45,170 nt of DNA, from positions 1-45,170 of the forward strand of contig JACPOW010000037.1 in NCBI GenBank assembly GCA_016191335.1, written 5' to 3'. Origin of the DNA: Elusimicrobiota bacterium. GTDB taxonomy: Bacteria > Elusimicrobiota > Elusimicrobia > UBA1565 > UBA9628. Position 1 is the first letter of the stretch; every line of letters starts with the position of its first letter. The notes under the pieces were generated by a model. It was not told the DNA's origin, searched no databases, and worked only from the letters and a program-made list of their open reading frames with translations. Positions 1-6,854 of the stretch are shown piece by piece. The translations under genes and the position numbers were made by a program.

Positions 1-1
1 G

Positions 2-268
2 GCCGTCGAGATGATCACGCGTCGATTCGACGATCACGTCCGCTTCTTCGAAGAACCGGAGTATCTTTGGATCTTGCTGCGCAGCAGCAACCTCATCGAA
101 CGCTTCAATCGTGAGATGAGACGCCGGCTCGACAGCGCCGGGGCCATGCACTCGGAGTTGGAGGTCGGCAAGTTCGTTTGGAGCGTCTCGCAGGCTCAAC
201 AGGCTCGCTGGAAATACGCGTGGAAGGCTCGCGGCGTGCCGAAAATTCAAGAGGTCGCTCATGCCTGA
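2..268 (+). mobile_element. IS256-family (mutator-type) transposase, C-terminal part, cut by window edge
   Basis: The frame is open from the first bases of the window and ends at 268, so only the C-terminal ~88 residues are visible. The segment SSNLIERFNREMRRR matches the conserved C-terminal block of IS256/mutator DDE transposases (typically R-x-T-N-x-I-E-R-x-N-x-E-x-R-R-R). This block follows the last catalytic acid. The catalytic Asp residues would lie upstream of the window, so whether the element is active cannot be judged. The bases after the stop (about 289-316) contain a TTACACC...TTGACATGACC stretch that resembles the inverted-repeat end of this family, so the right end of the element is probably near 316. 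Family call is firm; the exact element end is inference. Confidence 0.8.
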
Positions 269-310
269 TCGGATGCGCTCATGCTCCCGAAATTACACCT
301 CGAAACTTGA

Positions 311-658
311 CATGACCGCTTCTCAGCCATCATTTCCATCTCCGAGGCAAAGGACAAGCAATCATTCTCCATGATGCTCGAGTACTTCACTTTGAATCTG
401 CAGAGGGGCCTGGATCCGCATATTCGCAATCTACTCTTGCCTCGACTGCAACGCGAAGCGGATCCATCGTTGGCTGGTTCGATCAGAAGGCTGCTGGCGG
501 ACCACGATGAGATAACATTCTCTGCTGCCATCGATTGGCTTGGAAGTTTTGCCCCCAAGTCTCTTGTGCCGGCGCTCCTCATTGACTCGGAACGGCTGTC
601 CGGAGAAAAGAAGCGGCGGCTGCTGGAAGCGGTCGGACGGATTGAGGCGCGCCGGTAG
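311..658 (+). pseudogene. 3' remnant of an unrecognised gene, apparently interrupted by the IS element
   Basis: The frame is open from just after a TGA at 308-310 to a stop at 656-658. It reads as protein-like sequence (FSAIISISEAKDKQSF, then LEYFTLNLQRGLDPHIRNLL) well before the first ATG at 371. A gene starting at 371 would therefore be missing the start of a plausible helical domain. The simplest reading is that an IS256-type element inserted into this gene and that its end supplies the stop at 308. The visible part is about 110 residues, rich in amphipathic helix and loosely reminiscent of helical-repeat proteins, but I do not recognise the family. G+C is lower than in the neighbouring operon. 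From 659 to 785 I see no convincing gene. Confidence 0.45.
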
Positions 659-785
659 CCCGGATTCGCGAGCCGTTCGGCGATGAGGAGTTCGCCGCGC
701 GGGCTGACCGGAGTTCCATCGGGATCGTCGGGCACGGTTGAAGGGTGCTTGGGGGTCGTGATGTAGCCGAGTGAATCGCTAAGTC

Positions 786-1868
786 TTAGTTCGCTTGCCC
801 GTCGATGGCGGGCCCGGCGGCCGTCAGCGCCTCGCGGGTGGGCGCGATCGCCCAGGCGGCGGGCTGGTCCCGGTCGGTGACGGCGAAGAGCAACTTCCCG
901 TCCTTCGGGTCGGTCCCGAGGAAGCGGCCCTCGTGCGCGGTCCACGGCACGCTCCAGCGCTGGCCGCCCTTCTCGGCCACGAGCAGGACGCGCGGGGACA
1001 GGAAGTCCTTGCCCGTATCGTTGCGCCGGGAGGGGTCTTTGGCGACCGCGTACAGGCCGCGGTCGTTCTCGACGGCGGTCTCGATCTCGCCGTCGGCCTC
1101 GAGCAGGGGCGAGCGCCGTCCCGTCCGAGGGTCGCCGGACTCGAGGACGAAGCTCCCGCTCTCCGACATCCAGCGCGCCGACAGCGCGCTCCCGTCGGGA
1201 CGGACCGCCAGCGGCGCCCCGTTGAGCGCCACGCGCCACTCGGCGGCCTGGCGGCCGTCGCGCAGGTCGTAGACCGTCATGCGCGGCCGCGCGGTCTGGC
1301 GCTCGGCGACGACGAGATAGGGCTCGTCGAGAAGGAGCGCCCGCCACGCTCCGGGACCCTTGAGGAAGCCTTCCGCCACGGTCCGGCCGAAGGCTCTCCA
1401 GCGGATGCCGTCCTTGGCGTTCCAGGCGGCGATCGGGTCCGGCGACCAGGCCGGGTGGCCGAACGCGACCGCGCCGGAGACGCCGATGGGCTCCTCGGAG
1501 AGGATGCGGCCGTCCCCGGCGTCGACGATGAGGATGACGCGCTGCGACGGCTCGCTGCGCGAGGCGGCGTTGGCGGCGATCTTGCCGGCGTCGATCAGGA
1601 CCTTTCCGCCGTCCCGCGAGAGGGCGAGGCGGTCGCCGAGAACGAAGCCCTTGAGCCGCTTGCGCAGGCGCGGGCCGCCGTCGCGGCCTCGCACGACCAG
1701 GTAGGTGCGGTCGGGGAAGCGCCCGTCGACGAAGGCCAGGCGCCGGGACGCGGGGCTCCAGACGAAGCCCTGCGCGGCGTACGACCCGTCGAGGCGCTCC
1801 ACGCCGGGCGGCAGGGGCGCCGAGCAGGCGCAGAGCAGGGCGACGACGGCGAGGATCCTAGATCTCAC
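786..1868 (-). CDS. Predicted lipoprotein with beta-propeller-like repeats, function unknown
   Basis: A 360-residue protein beginning with a short hydrophobic signal (MRSRILAVVALLCACSAPLP). The Cys at about position 15 sits in a lipobox-like context (L-C-A-C), suggesting outer-membrane or periplasmic lipoprotein processing. The rest contains WD40/TolB-like strand phrases such as FVWSPASRRLAFVDG, LALSRDGGKVLIDAG and AWSPDPIAAWNAKDG, which point to a propeller fold without naming a function. It overlaps the upstream gene by 11 bp (1858-1868), is the last gene of the GDP-mannose operon, and looks like a diverged paralogue of that neighbour (shared GxxRLD near the N-terminus and D-P-x-x-x-K-L-x-F near the C-terminus). 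Function unknown; a role in glycan assembly or sensing is inference from position only. Confidence 0.7.
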   Translation of the reverse strand: MRSRILAVVALLCACSAPLPPGVERLDGSYAAQGFVWSPASRRLAFVDGRFPDRTYLVVRGRDGGPRLRKRLKGFVLGDRLALSRDGGKVLIDAGKIAANAASRSEPSQRVILIVDAGDGRILSEEPIGVSGAVAFGHPAWSPDPIAAWNAKDGIRWRAFGRTVAEGFLKGPGAWRALLLDEPYLVVAERQTARPRMTVYDLRDGRQAAEWRVALNGAPLAVRPDGSALSARWMSESGSFVLESGDPRTGRRSPLLEADGEIETAVENDRGLYAVAKDPSRRNDTGKDFLSPRVLLVAEKGGQRWSVPWTAHEGRFLGTDPKDGKLLFAVTDRDQPAAWAIAPTREALTAAGPAIDGQAN

Positions 1869-2943
1869 GCATGGTCCCGTAAAAATACCAGCCGGTGCAC
1901 AGGATGAAGACCGCGATCAGGATCTCGACGGAATGCCCGACAAGCTTCCAGCGCAACTCGGGCCACTCGTGCATCGCCGAGAAAAACTCCGCCGCCTCTC
2001 GGAGAGAGCCGTGGTCCATCGGCACGGCCCAGCCAGTCTCTTGGATCCAGCCGTCGGGCCCGCGGACGGCGATCGAAAAAAAGAGCTTCCGTCCCACGGG
2101 ATCCGCACCCAGCAGAGTGCTGCCGCCTTTCGACCAATCGAGGTTCAGAAGCTCCTCTGATCGGGCCAGGCTCACGAAGGAGAGTCGTGTGCCTCCTGGC
2201 ACCGCGCGGACCGCGACCAAGCCGTCCCCCGCGGCACCCATCGACTCGACGGTGCCGTAAAGATCGAGGATCGTCCTGCGTTTGCCGGTGAGGGGGGCGA
2301 TCCTCTCGAGGCGCGTCCGGTTCATCGGCATGCGATAGGCGACGACGATGTCTCCGGTGTCAGCGTATGTGAACGCGGAAGGGCGGCTGGCCGTCGGATA
2401 TTCTTTCGCGGGTCCGAGTGTGTTTCCTGTGCGCAAGCGAACCTCTAGCCCGGCCTGTGTGATGTCCGCTGAGACGCCGTAGTCGTCCCGCATTCCGGGC
2501 GTCTTGGTTGTGGCCGTGCTGGCCTGATACGGCGTGTCGAAGAGCATCAGTTGCGCTTCGTCCTGATCCGGGCGGGATTCCTCTCGGCGGATCGTCAAAT
2601 CGTCCCCGTTCATGCTGACGAGGGAATATCGTTCCTCGCTCGGCGCCTGGTCGCCCTTGTCAGCGATGATCCTCAATCGAGTGCCCGAGAGAGAGGGGGA
2701 GATGACCTTGAGGCGCCGTCCCCAAAGCCGCCTTGAAGCCGTACGTCCGGTAGCGAGGTCGACTGAATTGACGATGTCGTGCGCCATTCCGCGGGTGACA
2801 TAGAAAAGACGGCGGTTGTCGTCGCCGAGAGCGAAGCCGCCATTGTCCGAACCGGCGTCGAGGCGCTTCATGCCTCTCGGCGCGCTCCTCCACCAGAAGA
2901 ACGCCCCGGCGAGGACCAGCGCGAGCAGGAGCGCTCGGCGCAT
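1858..2943 (-). CDS. Membrane-anchored protein with propeller-like periplasmic domain, function unknown
   Basis: A 361-residue protein with an N-terminal hydrophobic segment (RALLLALVLAGAFFWW, about residues 3-18) and a second one near the C-terminus (EILIAVFILCTGWYFY, about 340-355). This places a ~310-residue middle domain on one side of the membrane, probably the periplasm. That domain has repeated beta-strand phrases resembling the neighbouring lipoprotein (RLDAGSDNGGFALGDDNRRLFYV at the start, DPVGRKLFFSI near the end). It starts 4 bp after the stop of the nucleotidyltransferase gene and overlaps the downstream lipoprotein gene by 11 bp, so translational coupling is likely. No catalytic motif is recognised. 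Confidence 0.7.
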   Translation of the reverse strand: MRRALLLALVLAGAFFWWRSAPRGMKRLDAGSDNGGFALGDDNRRLFYVTRGMAHDIVNSVDLATGRTASRRLWGRRLKVISPSLSGTRLRIIADKGDQAPSEERYSLVSMNGDDLTIRREESRPDQDEAQLMLFDTPYQASTATTKTPGMRDDYGVSADITQAGLEVRLRTGNTLGPAKEYPTASRPSAFTYADTGDIVVAYRMPMNRTRLERIAPLTGKRRTILDLYGTVESMGAAGDGLVAVRAVPGGTRLSFVSLARSEELLNLDWSKGGSTLLGADPVGRKLFFSIAVRGPDGWIQETGWAVPMDHGSLREAAEFFSAMHEWPELRWKLVGHSVEILIAVFILCTGWYFYGTMREI

Positions 2944-2947
2944 CGCG

Positions 2948-3991
2948 TTAGGAGCGGATGTTGAGGACGGCCGCCTCGAAGACGGAGATGTTCTCCTTGA
3001 CCTGGCCGTTCGGGCCGATGATGCAGTTGGTCAGCTGCACGTTGTCCCCGACGGTGACATTGTCGAAGAGCAGGCAGGTGTCGAGCCTCGCCCCTTGCCC
3101 GATCTTGGCGCGGTCGCCGATCACGGTGCCCGGACCGATCTTCGCGTCGGCCGCGATGCGGCAGCCCTTGCCGATGACGACCGGCGCGATGAGTTTGGCC
3201 TTGGGGTCGACGACGGTGCCTTCCTGCACCCAGACGCCTTTGTGGATCTCGACGCCGGGGATGTTGATCTTGGCCCTGCGCTCGAGGCAGTCGGCCTGCG
3301 CGCGGCGGTACTCGGCGAGGTTCCCGACGTCGCACCAATAGGCGTCGGTCTCGTACGCGTAGATCGGCTTCTTCATCTTGAGGAGCTTGGGCCACAGGTC
3401 GTGGCCGAAGTCGAAGACCTTGCCCTTGGGGATGAGCTTCAGGACCTCGGGCTCGAAGAGGTAGATGCCGGTGTTGACCTTGTTGGAGAACACGTCGCCC
3501 CAGGACGGCTTCTCCATGAAGCCCTTGATCCTCTGGCTGGCGTCGGTCAAGGTGACGCCGTACTCGAAGCGGGCGTCGACGCGCTTGGTCGCCATCGTGG
3601 CGATCGAGCCGCGCTTGCGGTGGAAGTTCCACATCGCGGTGAGGTCGATGTCGGACAGGCCGTCGCCCGACATGACGAAGAACGGGCCGTCCTTGAAGAA
3701 GGACTCGGGCTTCTTGATCGCGCCCGCCGTGCCCATCAGCTTGGGCTCGTGCGAGTAGTGGATCTTGAGGCTCCAGCGCGAGCCGTCGCCGCAGTAGCCG
3801 CGCACCTGCTCGGGGTGCATGTGCAGGTTGATCATGACCTCCTGCACCCCGTGCTTGAGCAGGTTGTCGAGGACGTGGTGGATGACGGGCCGGTTGACGA
3901 CCGGCACCATCGGCTTGGGCGTCTCGTAGGTCAGCGGGCGCAGGCGGGTGCCCGCGCCGGCCGCCAGGAGCATCGCCTTTTTGGGGAACAT
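2948..3991 (-). CDS. Sugar-phosphate nucleotidyltransferase, probable mannose-1-phosphate guanylyltransferase
   Basis: A 347-residue NTP-transferase with the signature AGAGTRLRPLTYETPKP at residues 11-27, which binds the nucleotide phosphates. A metal-binding Asp occurs in SGDGLSDID (D110), EKPSW at 160-164, and the second acidic ligand in WCDVGN (D221). From about residue 243 the hexapeptide repeats of a left-handed beta-helix follow (IGPGTVIGDRAKIG and similar), as in bacterial and eukaryotic GDP-mannose pyrophosphorylases. With the adjacent phosphomannomutase and cupin, the likely reaction is GTP + mannose-1-phosphate to GDP-mannose. Glucose-1-phosphate with UTP or dTTP cannot be excluded from sequence alone. 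It lies 4 bp after the phosphomutase gene in a tight operon. A second paralogue is encoded at 5775-6794. Confidence 0.85.
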   Translation of the reverse strand: MFPKKAMLLAAGAGTRLRPLTYETPKPMVPVVNRPVIHHVLDNLLKHGVQEVMINLHMHPEQVRGYCGDGSRWSLKIHYSHEPKLMGTAGAIKKPESFFKDGPFFVMSGDGLSDIDLTAMWNFHRKRGSIATMATKRVDARFEYGVTLTDASQRIKGFMEKPSWGDVFSNKVNTGIYLFEPEVLKLIPKGKVFDFGHDLWPKLLKMKKPIYAYETDAYWCDVGNLAEYRRAQADCLERRAKINIPGVEIHKGVWVQEGTVVDPKAKLIAPVVIGKGCRIAADAKIGPGTVIGDRAKIGQGARLDTCLLFDNVTVGDNVQLTNCIIGPNGQVKENISVFEAAVLNIRS

Positions 3992-3995
3992 GGCC

Positions 3996-5417
3996 TTAGG
4001 CGTTGAGGTTCGGCGCGACCCACTTCTTGGCCATGTCGAGCAGGCCCTGGGTGCGCTCGGCCTTGTCGCTCTCGGCGTACACGCGCATGAGGGGCTCGGT
4101 GCCCGACGGGCGCATCAGCAGCCAGTGGCCGTCCTCGAGGACGATCTTGAGGCCGTCGATGGAGATGAGCTCCTTGATGGCGGTGCCCATCAGCTTCTTC
4201 GGCAGCTTCTTGATGAGCTTCTGCGTCCACAGCGCCTTGTCGGCGACGGCCTTGTGGATGCGGTAGTCGATGCGCTTGTAGTGCGAGGCGCCGAAGCGGG
4301 TCTCGACCTCCTTCCAGAGCTGCGAAGGGGTCTTGCCGGTGACCGCCATCATCTCGAGGAACAGGAGCGCGGTGAGCATGCCGTCGCGCTCCGCGATGCC
4401 GCCCTTGGTGGCCCAGGCGTAGCCGCCGGACTCCTCGCCGGCGATGTCGGCCTCGCCCGTGGCGATGCGCTCGGCGACGTGCTTGAAGCCGACCGGGAGC
4501 TGCTCGAAGGGGATGCCCTTCTCCTTGGCGATGCGCTCGGCGAGGTAGCCGAGCGAGACGGACTGCACGATCTTCTTGGAGTACTTCTTCTTCTCGACGA
4601 GGTAGAGCGCGATCATCGGGAAGACCTGGCAGGGGGTCAGGTACTTGCCGTTCTCGTCGACGAGGCCGAAGCGGTCGGCGTCGCCGTCGAGCGCCAGGCC
4701 CACCGAGGCTTTGTTCTTCTTGACCGCGTCGATCAGCGCCCCGAGGTACTGCTCGATCGGCTCCGGGTGGACGCCGCCGAACAGCGGGTCGTGCTTGCCG
4801 CGGATCTCGACGAGGTTCTTGGGGCCGATGACGTCGGCCATCAGCCCGGAGCCGGCGCCGTGCATGTAGTCGATGACGATGGGCTTCTTGATCTTGGCCT
4901 TGATCTTCGGGAGGTCGGCGCGGGCCTTCAGGTACTGCAGATAGACGTCGCGGAAGGACTTCGTCTTGATCTCGGCGGCGCGCGTCGGCGCGGTGCGGTC
5001 CACCCAGGCCTCGACGCCCCGGGTGACGGGCTCGAGCGCGGCGCGGCCGTCGATCTTGATCTTGACGCCGTTGTACGACGGCGGGTTGTGGCTCGCGGTC
5101 ACCATGACGCCGACGCCGCCGAGCTTCTTCGTCATGAAGCTGACGGCGGGGGTCGGCAGGGCTTCCGCCATGAGGATCGGGTGCATCTGGTTGGCCTCGA
5201 GCACCTTGGCGATCTCGCGGGCGAAGGCGTCGGACTGGAAGCGCTTGTCGTAGCCGATGACCATCGGCCCGGAGAGCGGACCCTTCTTGTCCTTGATCTG
5301 CTCCTCCTTGACGTAGTCGGCGATCGCCTGGGCGACGCGGCGGCAGTTCTGGAAGGTGAAATCCCGGGCGATCACGCCGCGCCAGCCGTCGGTGCCGAAC
5401 TTGATGGGGTCTGCCAT
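3996..5417 (-). CDS. Phosphomannomutase/phosphoglucomutase
   Basis: A 473-residue alpha-D-phosphohexomutase interconverting hexose-6-phosphate and hexose-1-phosphate in the cytoplasm. All four hallmark loops are present: the phosphoserine loop TASHNPP (S109), the Mg2+-binding loop DGDADR (244-249), the sugar-specificity loop GEESGG (327-332) and the phosphate-binding loop RPSGTEP (436-442). Length is normal for the family. A Shine-Dalgarno-like GGAGAGG lies about 8 nt before the ATG, unlike the operon's first gene. Neighbours on both sides are nucleotidyltransferases and a mannose-phosphate-isomerase-like cupin, so mannose-6-phosphate to mannose-1-phosphate is the probable direction. Dual activity on glucose phosphates is common in this family. 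Confidence 0.92.
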   Translation of the reverse strand: MADPIKFGTDGWRGVIARDFTFQNCRRVAQAIADYVKEEQIKDKKGPLSGPMVIGYDKRFQSDAFAREIAKVLEANQMHPILMAEALPTPAVSFMTKKLGGVGVMVTASHNPPSYNGVKIKIDGRAALEPVTRGVEAWVDRTAPTRAAEIKTKSFRDVYLQYLKARADLPKIKAKIKKPIVIDYMHGAGSGLMADVIGPKNLVEIRGKHDPLFGGVHPEPIEQYLGALIDAVKKNKASVGLALDGDADRFGLVDENGKYLTPCQVFPMIALYLVEKKKYSKKIVQSVSLGYLAERIAKEKGIPFEQLPVGFKHVAERIATGEADIAGEESGGYAWATKGGIAERDGMLTALLFLEMMAVTGKTPSQLWKEVETRFGASHYKRIDYRIHKAVADKALWTQKLIKKLPKKLMGTAIKELISIDGLKIVLEDGHWLLMRPSGTEPLMRVYAESDKAERTQGLLDMAKKWVAPNLNA

Positions 5418-5418
5418 G

Positions 5419-5778
5419 TTATTTGCCTCTCCGTCCGTAATCGTCCTGCAGGCGAACGACGTCCCACAGTTCGGGCGTCGACACCTCGATGAGGGTCACG
5501 CGCCCTTTCGGCGCTTCAAAGCGATGGATCGTCCGGGGCGGGATGGTGAACGCCGCGCCGGGGCCGACGGTGCTCGACTTCCTCCCGAGCAGGAGCTTGA
5601 GGCGGCCGCGCAGGACCATCAGGCTCTCGTGCTTGCGGCGGTGCAGCTGGAGGCTCAGGCGGTGCCCCTTCTCGATGACGAGGATCTTCCCGACGTACTT
5701 CTTCGTGCGCGCGAAGATCATCTCGTGGCCCCAGGGCTTGGGGATCCGCTCCACCTTCCCGTTCGTCGCGCCGCTCAT
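5419..5778 (-). CDS. Small cupin, mannose-6-phosphate isomerase type II-like
   Basis: A 119-residue single-domain cupin. PWGHE (15-19), LQLHRRKHE (43-51; H46, H50 and E51 are candidate metal ligands) and IPPRTIHRFEAP (79-90, H85) match the C-terminal isomerase half of bifunctional mannose-1-phosphate guanylyltransferase/mannose-6-phosphate isomerase proteins. The ending STPELWDVVRLQDDYGR is also typical of that half. Likely reaction: fructose-6-phosphate to mannose-6-phosphate, feeding the adjacent phosphomutase. The gene ends 1 bp before the phosphomutase ATG and its own ATG overlaps the upstream stop as ATGA (5775-5778). The two activities that are often fused are here carried by separate genes. 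A non-catalytic sugar-binding role remains possible. Confidence 0.8.
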   Translation of the reverse strand: MSGATNGKVERIPKPWGHEMIFARTKKYVGKILVIEKGHRLSLQLHRRKHESLMVLRGRLKLLLGRKSSTVGPGAAFTIPPRTIHRFEAPKGRVTLIEVSTPELWDVVRLQDDYGRRGK

Positions 5779-6794
5779 AGCTGGCTGTAGCCCCCGACCG
5801 TGGAGCCGCCGGCCAGCGCCGTGCCGGGGCCGAGCACGGCGTGCGTGCCGACGCGCGCCTTGGGGCCGACGATGCAGCGCTCGAGGCGCGCGCCGTCGCC
5901 GATCGCCGCGCCGTCGAGGACGACGCAGTCGGTGAGCTGGGCGCCGCGGCCGATGGCGACCTTCGAGCCGAGGCTCACCGCGCCGGAGAAGCGCGCGAAA
6001 GGGGCGACCTTCGTCCCGGGGCCGGCCGTGACGCGCGCGCCGTCGGCGTTCTTGAGCGGGCGGGCGCCGGAGCCGGGCTTGAAAGGCGTGCGGCCCTGGA
6101 GCAGGTCGAGGTGCACCTGGAGGTAGGCGTCGACGGAGCCGATGTCGATCCAGTAGCCGGGCGCCACGTAGCCCGAGATGCGCGCTCCGGCCGCGAGGCG
6201 CTCGGGGAAGAGCCCGCGCTCGAGGGAATAGGGCTTGCCCTGGGGCAGATGGGCGAACACGGACGGCTCGAAGAGGTAGGCGCCGGCGTTGACCGAGTTG
6301 GTCGTCACCTCGTCCCAGGACGGCTTCTCGAGGAAGCGGCGCACCATGCCCTTGTCGTCGGTGATCACGAGGCCGTAGCGGGTCGGGTCCTTCACCCGGG
6401 TGAGCGCGATCGAGATCTCGGCGCGGCGGGAGCGGTGGAACCGCAGGAAGGCCCCCAGGTCGAAGGCGTTGAGGACGTCGCCGTTGAGGGCGAGCGTCGT
6501 CCCTTTCAGGTACGGCTCGGCGTTCTTGATCGCGCCGCCGGTGCCGAGGGGGATGCGCTCGCGCACGTAGGTGATCTTGAGGCCCAGGCGCCGGCCGTCG
6601 CCGAAGGCGCGCCGGAAGGTCTCCGCGCGGTAGGAGGTGCAGAGCACGACCTCCCGGACCCCGTGACGGCTCAGGATCTGGAACTGGTACTCAAGGAAGG
6701 GGCGGTTCATGACGGGCAGGAGCGGCTTGGGCGTCTCCAAAGTGAAGGGACGCAGCCGGGTGCCCATGCCGCCGATGAGGATGACCGCTCGCAT
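5775..6794 (-). CDS. Second sugar-phosphate nucleotidyltransferase, first gene of the GDP-mannose operon
   Basis: A 339-residue NTP-transferase with GGMGTRLRPF at 8-17, LNGDVL (D106), EKPSW at 156-160 and WIDIGS (D217), followed by hexapeptide repeats of a left-handed beta-helix (GPGTKVAPFARFSG onward). It is a paralogue of the enzyme at 2948-3991. Two such enzymes in one operon suggest two activated sugars, for example GDP-mannose plus another NDP-hexose, or NDP-heptose as in gmhC/hddC-type sets; which is which cannot be decided here. The start lies 8 nt downstream of a TAGAAT hexamer (6803-6808 on the minus strand), consistent with a leaderless transcript. The operon runs without gaps down to 786. 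Confidence 0.82.
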   Translation of the reverse strand: MRAVILIGGMGTRLRPFTLETPKPLLPVMNRPFLEYQFQILSRHGVREVVLCTSYRAETFRRAFGDGRRLGLKITYVRERIPLGTGGAIKNAEPYLKGTTLALNGDVLNAFDLGAFLRFHRSRRAEISIALTRVKDPTRYGLVITDDKGMVRRFLEKPSWDEVTTNSVNAGAYLFEPSVFAHLPQGKPYSLERGLFPERLAAGARISGYVAPGYWIDIGSVDAYLQVHLDLLQGRTPFKPGSGARPLKNADGARVTAGPGTKVAPFARFSGAVSLGSKVAIGRGAQLTDCVVLDGAAIGDGARLERCIVGPKARVGTHAVLGPGTALAGGSTVGGYSQL

Positions 6795-6854
6795 GAGGCC
6801 GGATTCTACAAAAATAGATTAACAAGGTGTCGGGCTTCCCGGTCCATATTTATT

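Noticed and set aside
259..785. Minus-strand reading frame covering the left intergenic region
   Set aside because: Part of a frame that continues as antisense into 786-1347; the short protein-like piece near 660-780 has no start or recognisable family.
3948..5492. Long plus-strand open frame (514 codons) over the phosphomutase gene
   Set aside because: Antisense of a gene with all family motifs; composition dominated by Asp, Glu, Leu, Gly and Arg as expected from reversed G+C-rich codons.
5841..6854. N-terminal extension of the plus-strand glycosyltransferase to 5841
   Set aside because: Antisense of the nucleotidyltransferase gene; hydrophobic helices and family-like sequence begin only at 6855.
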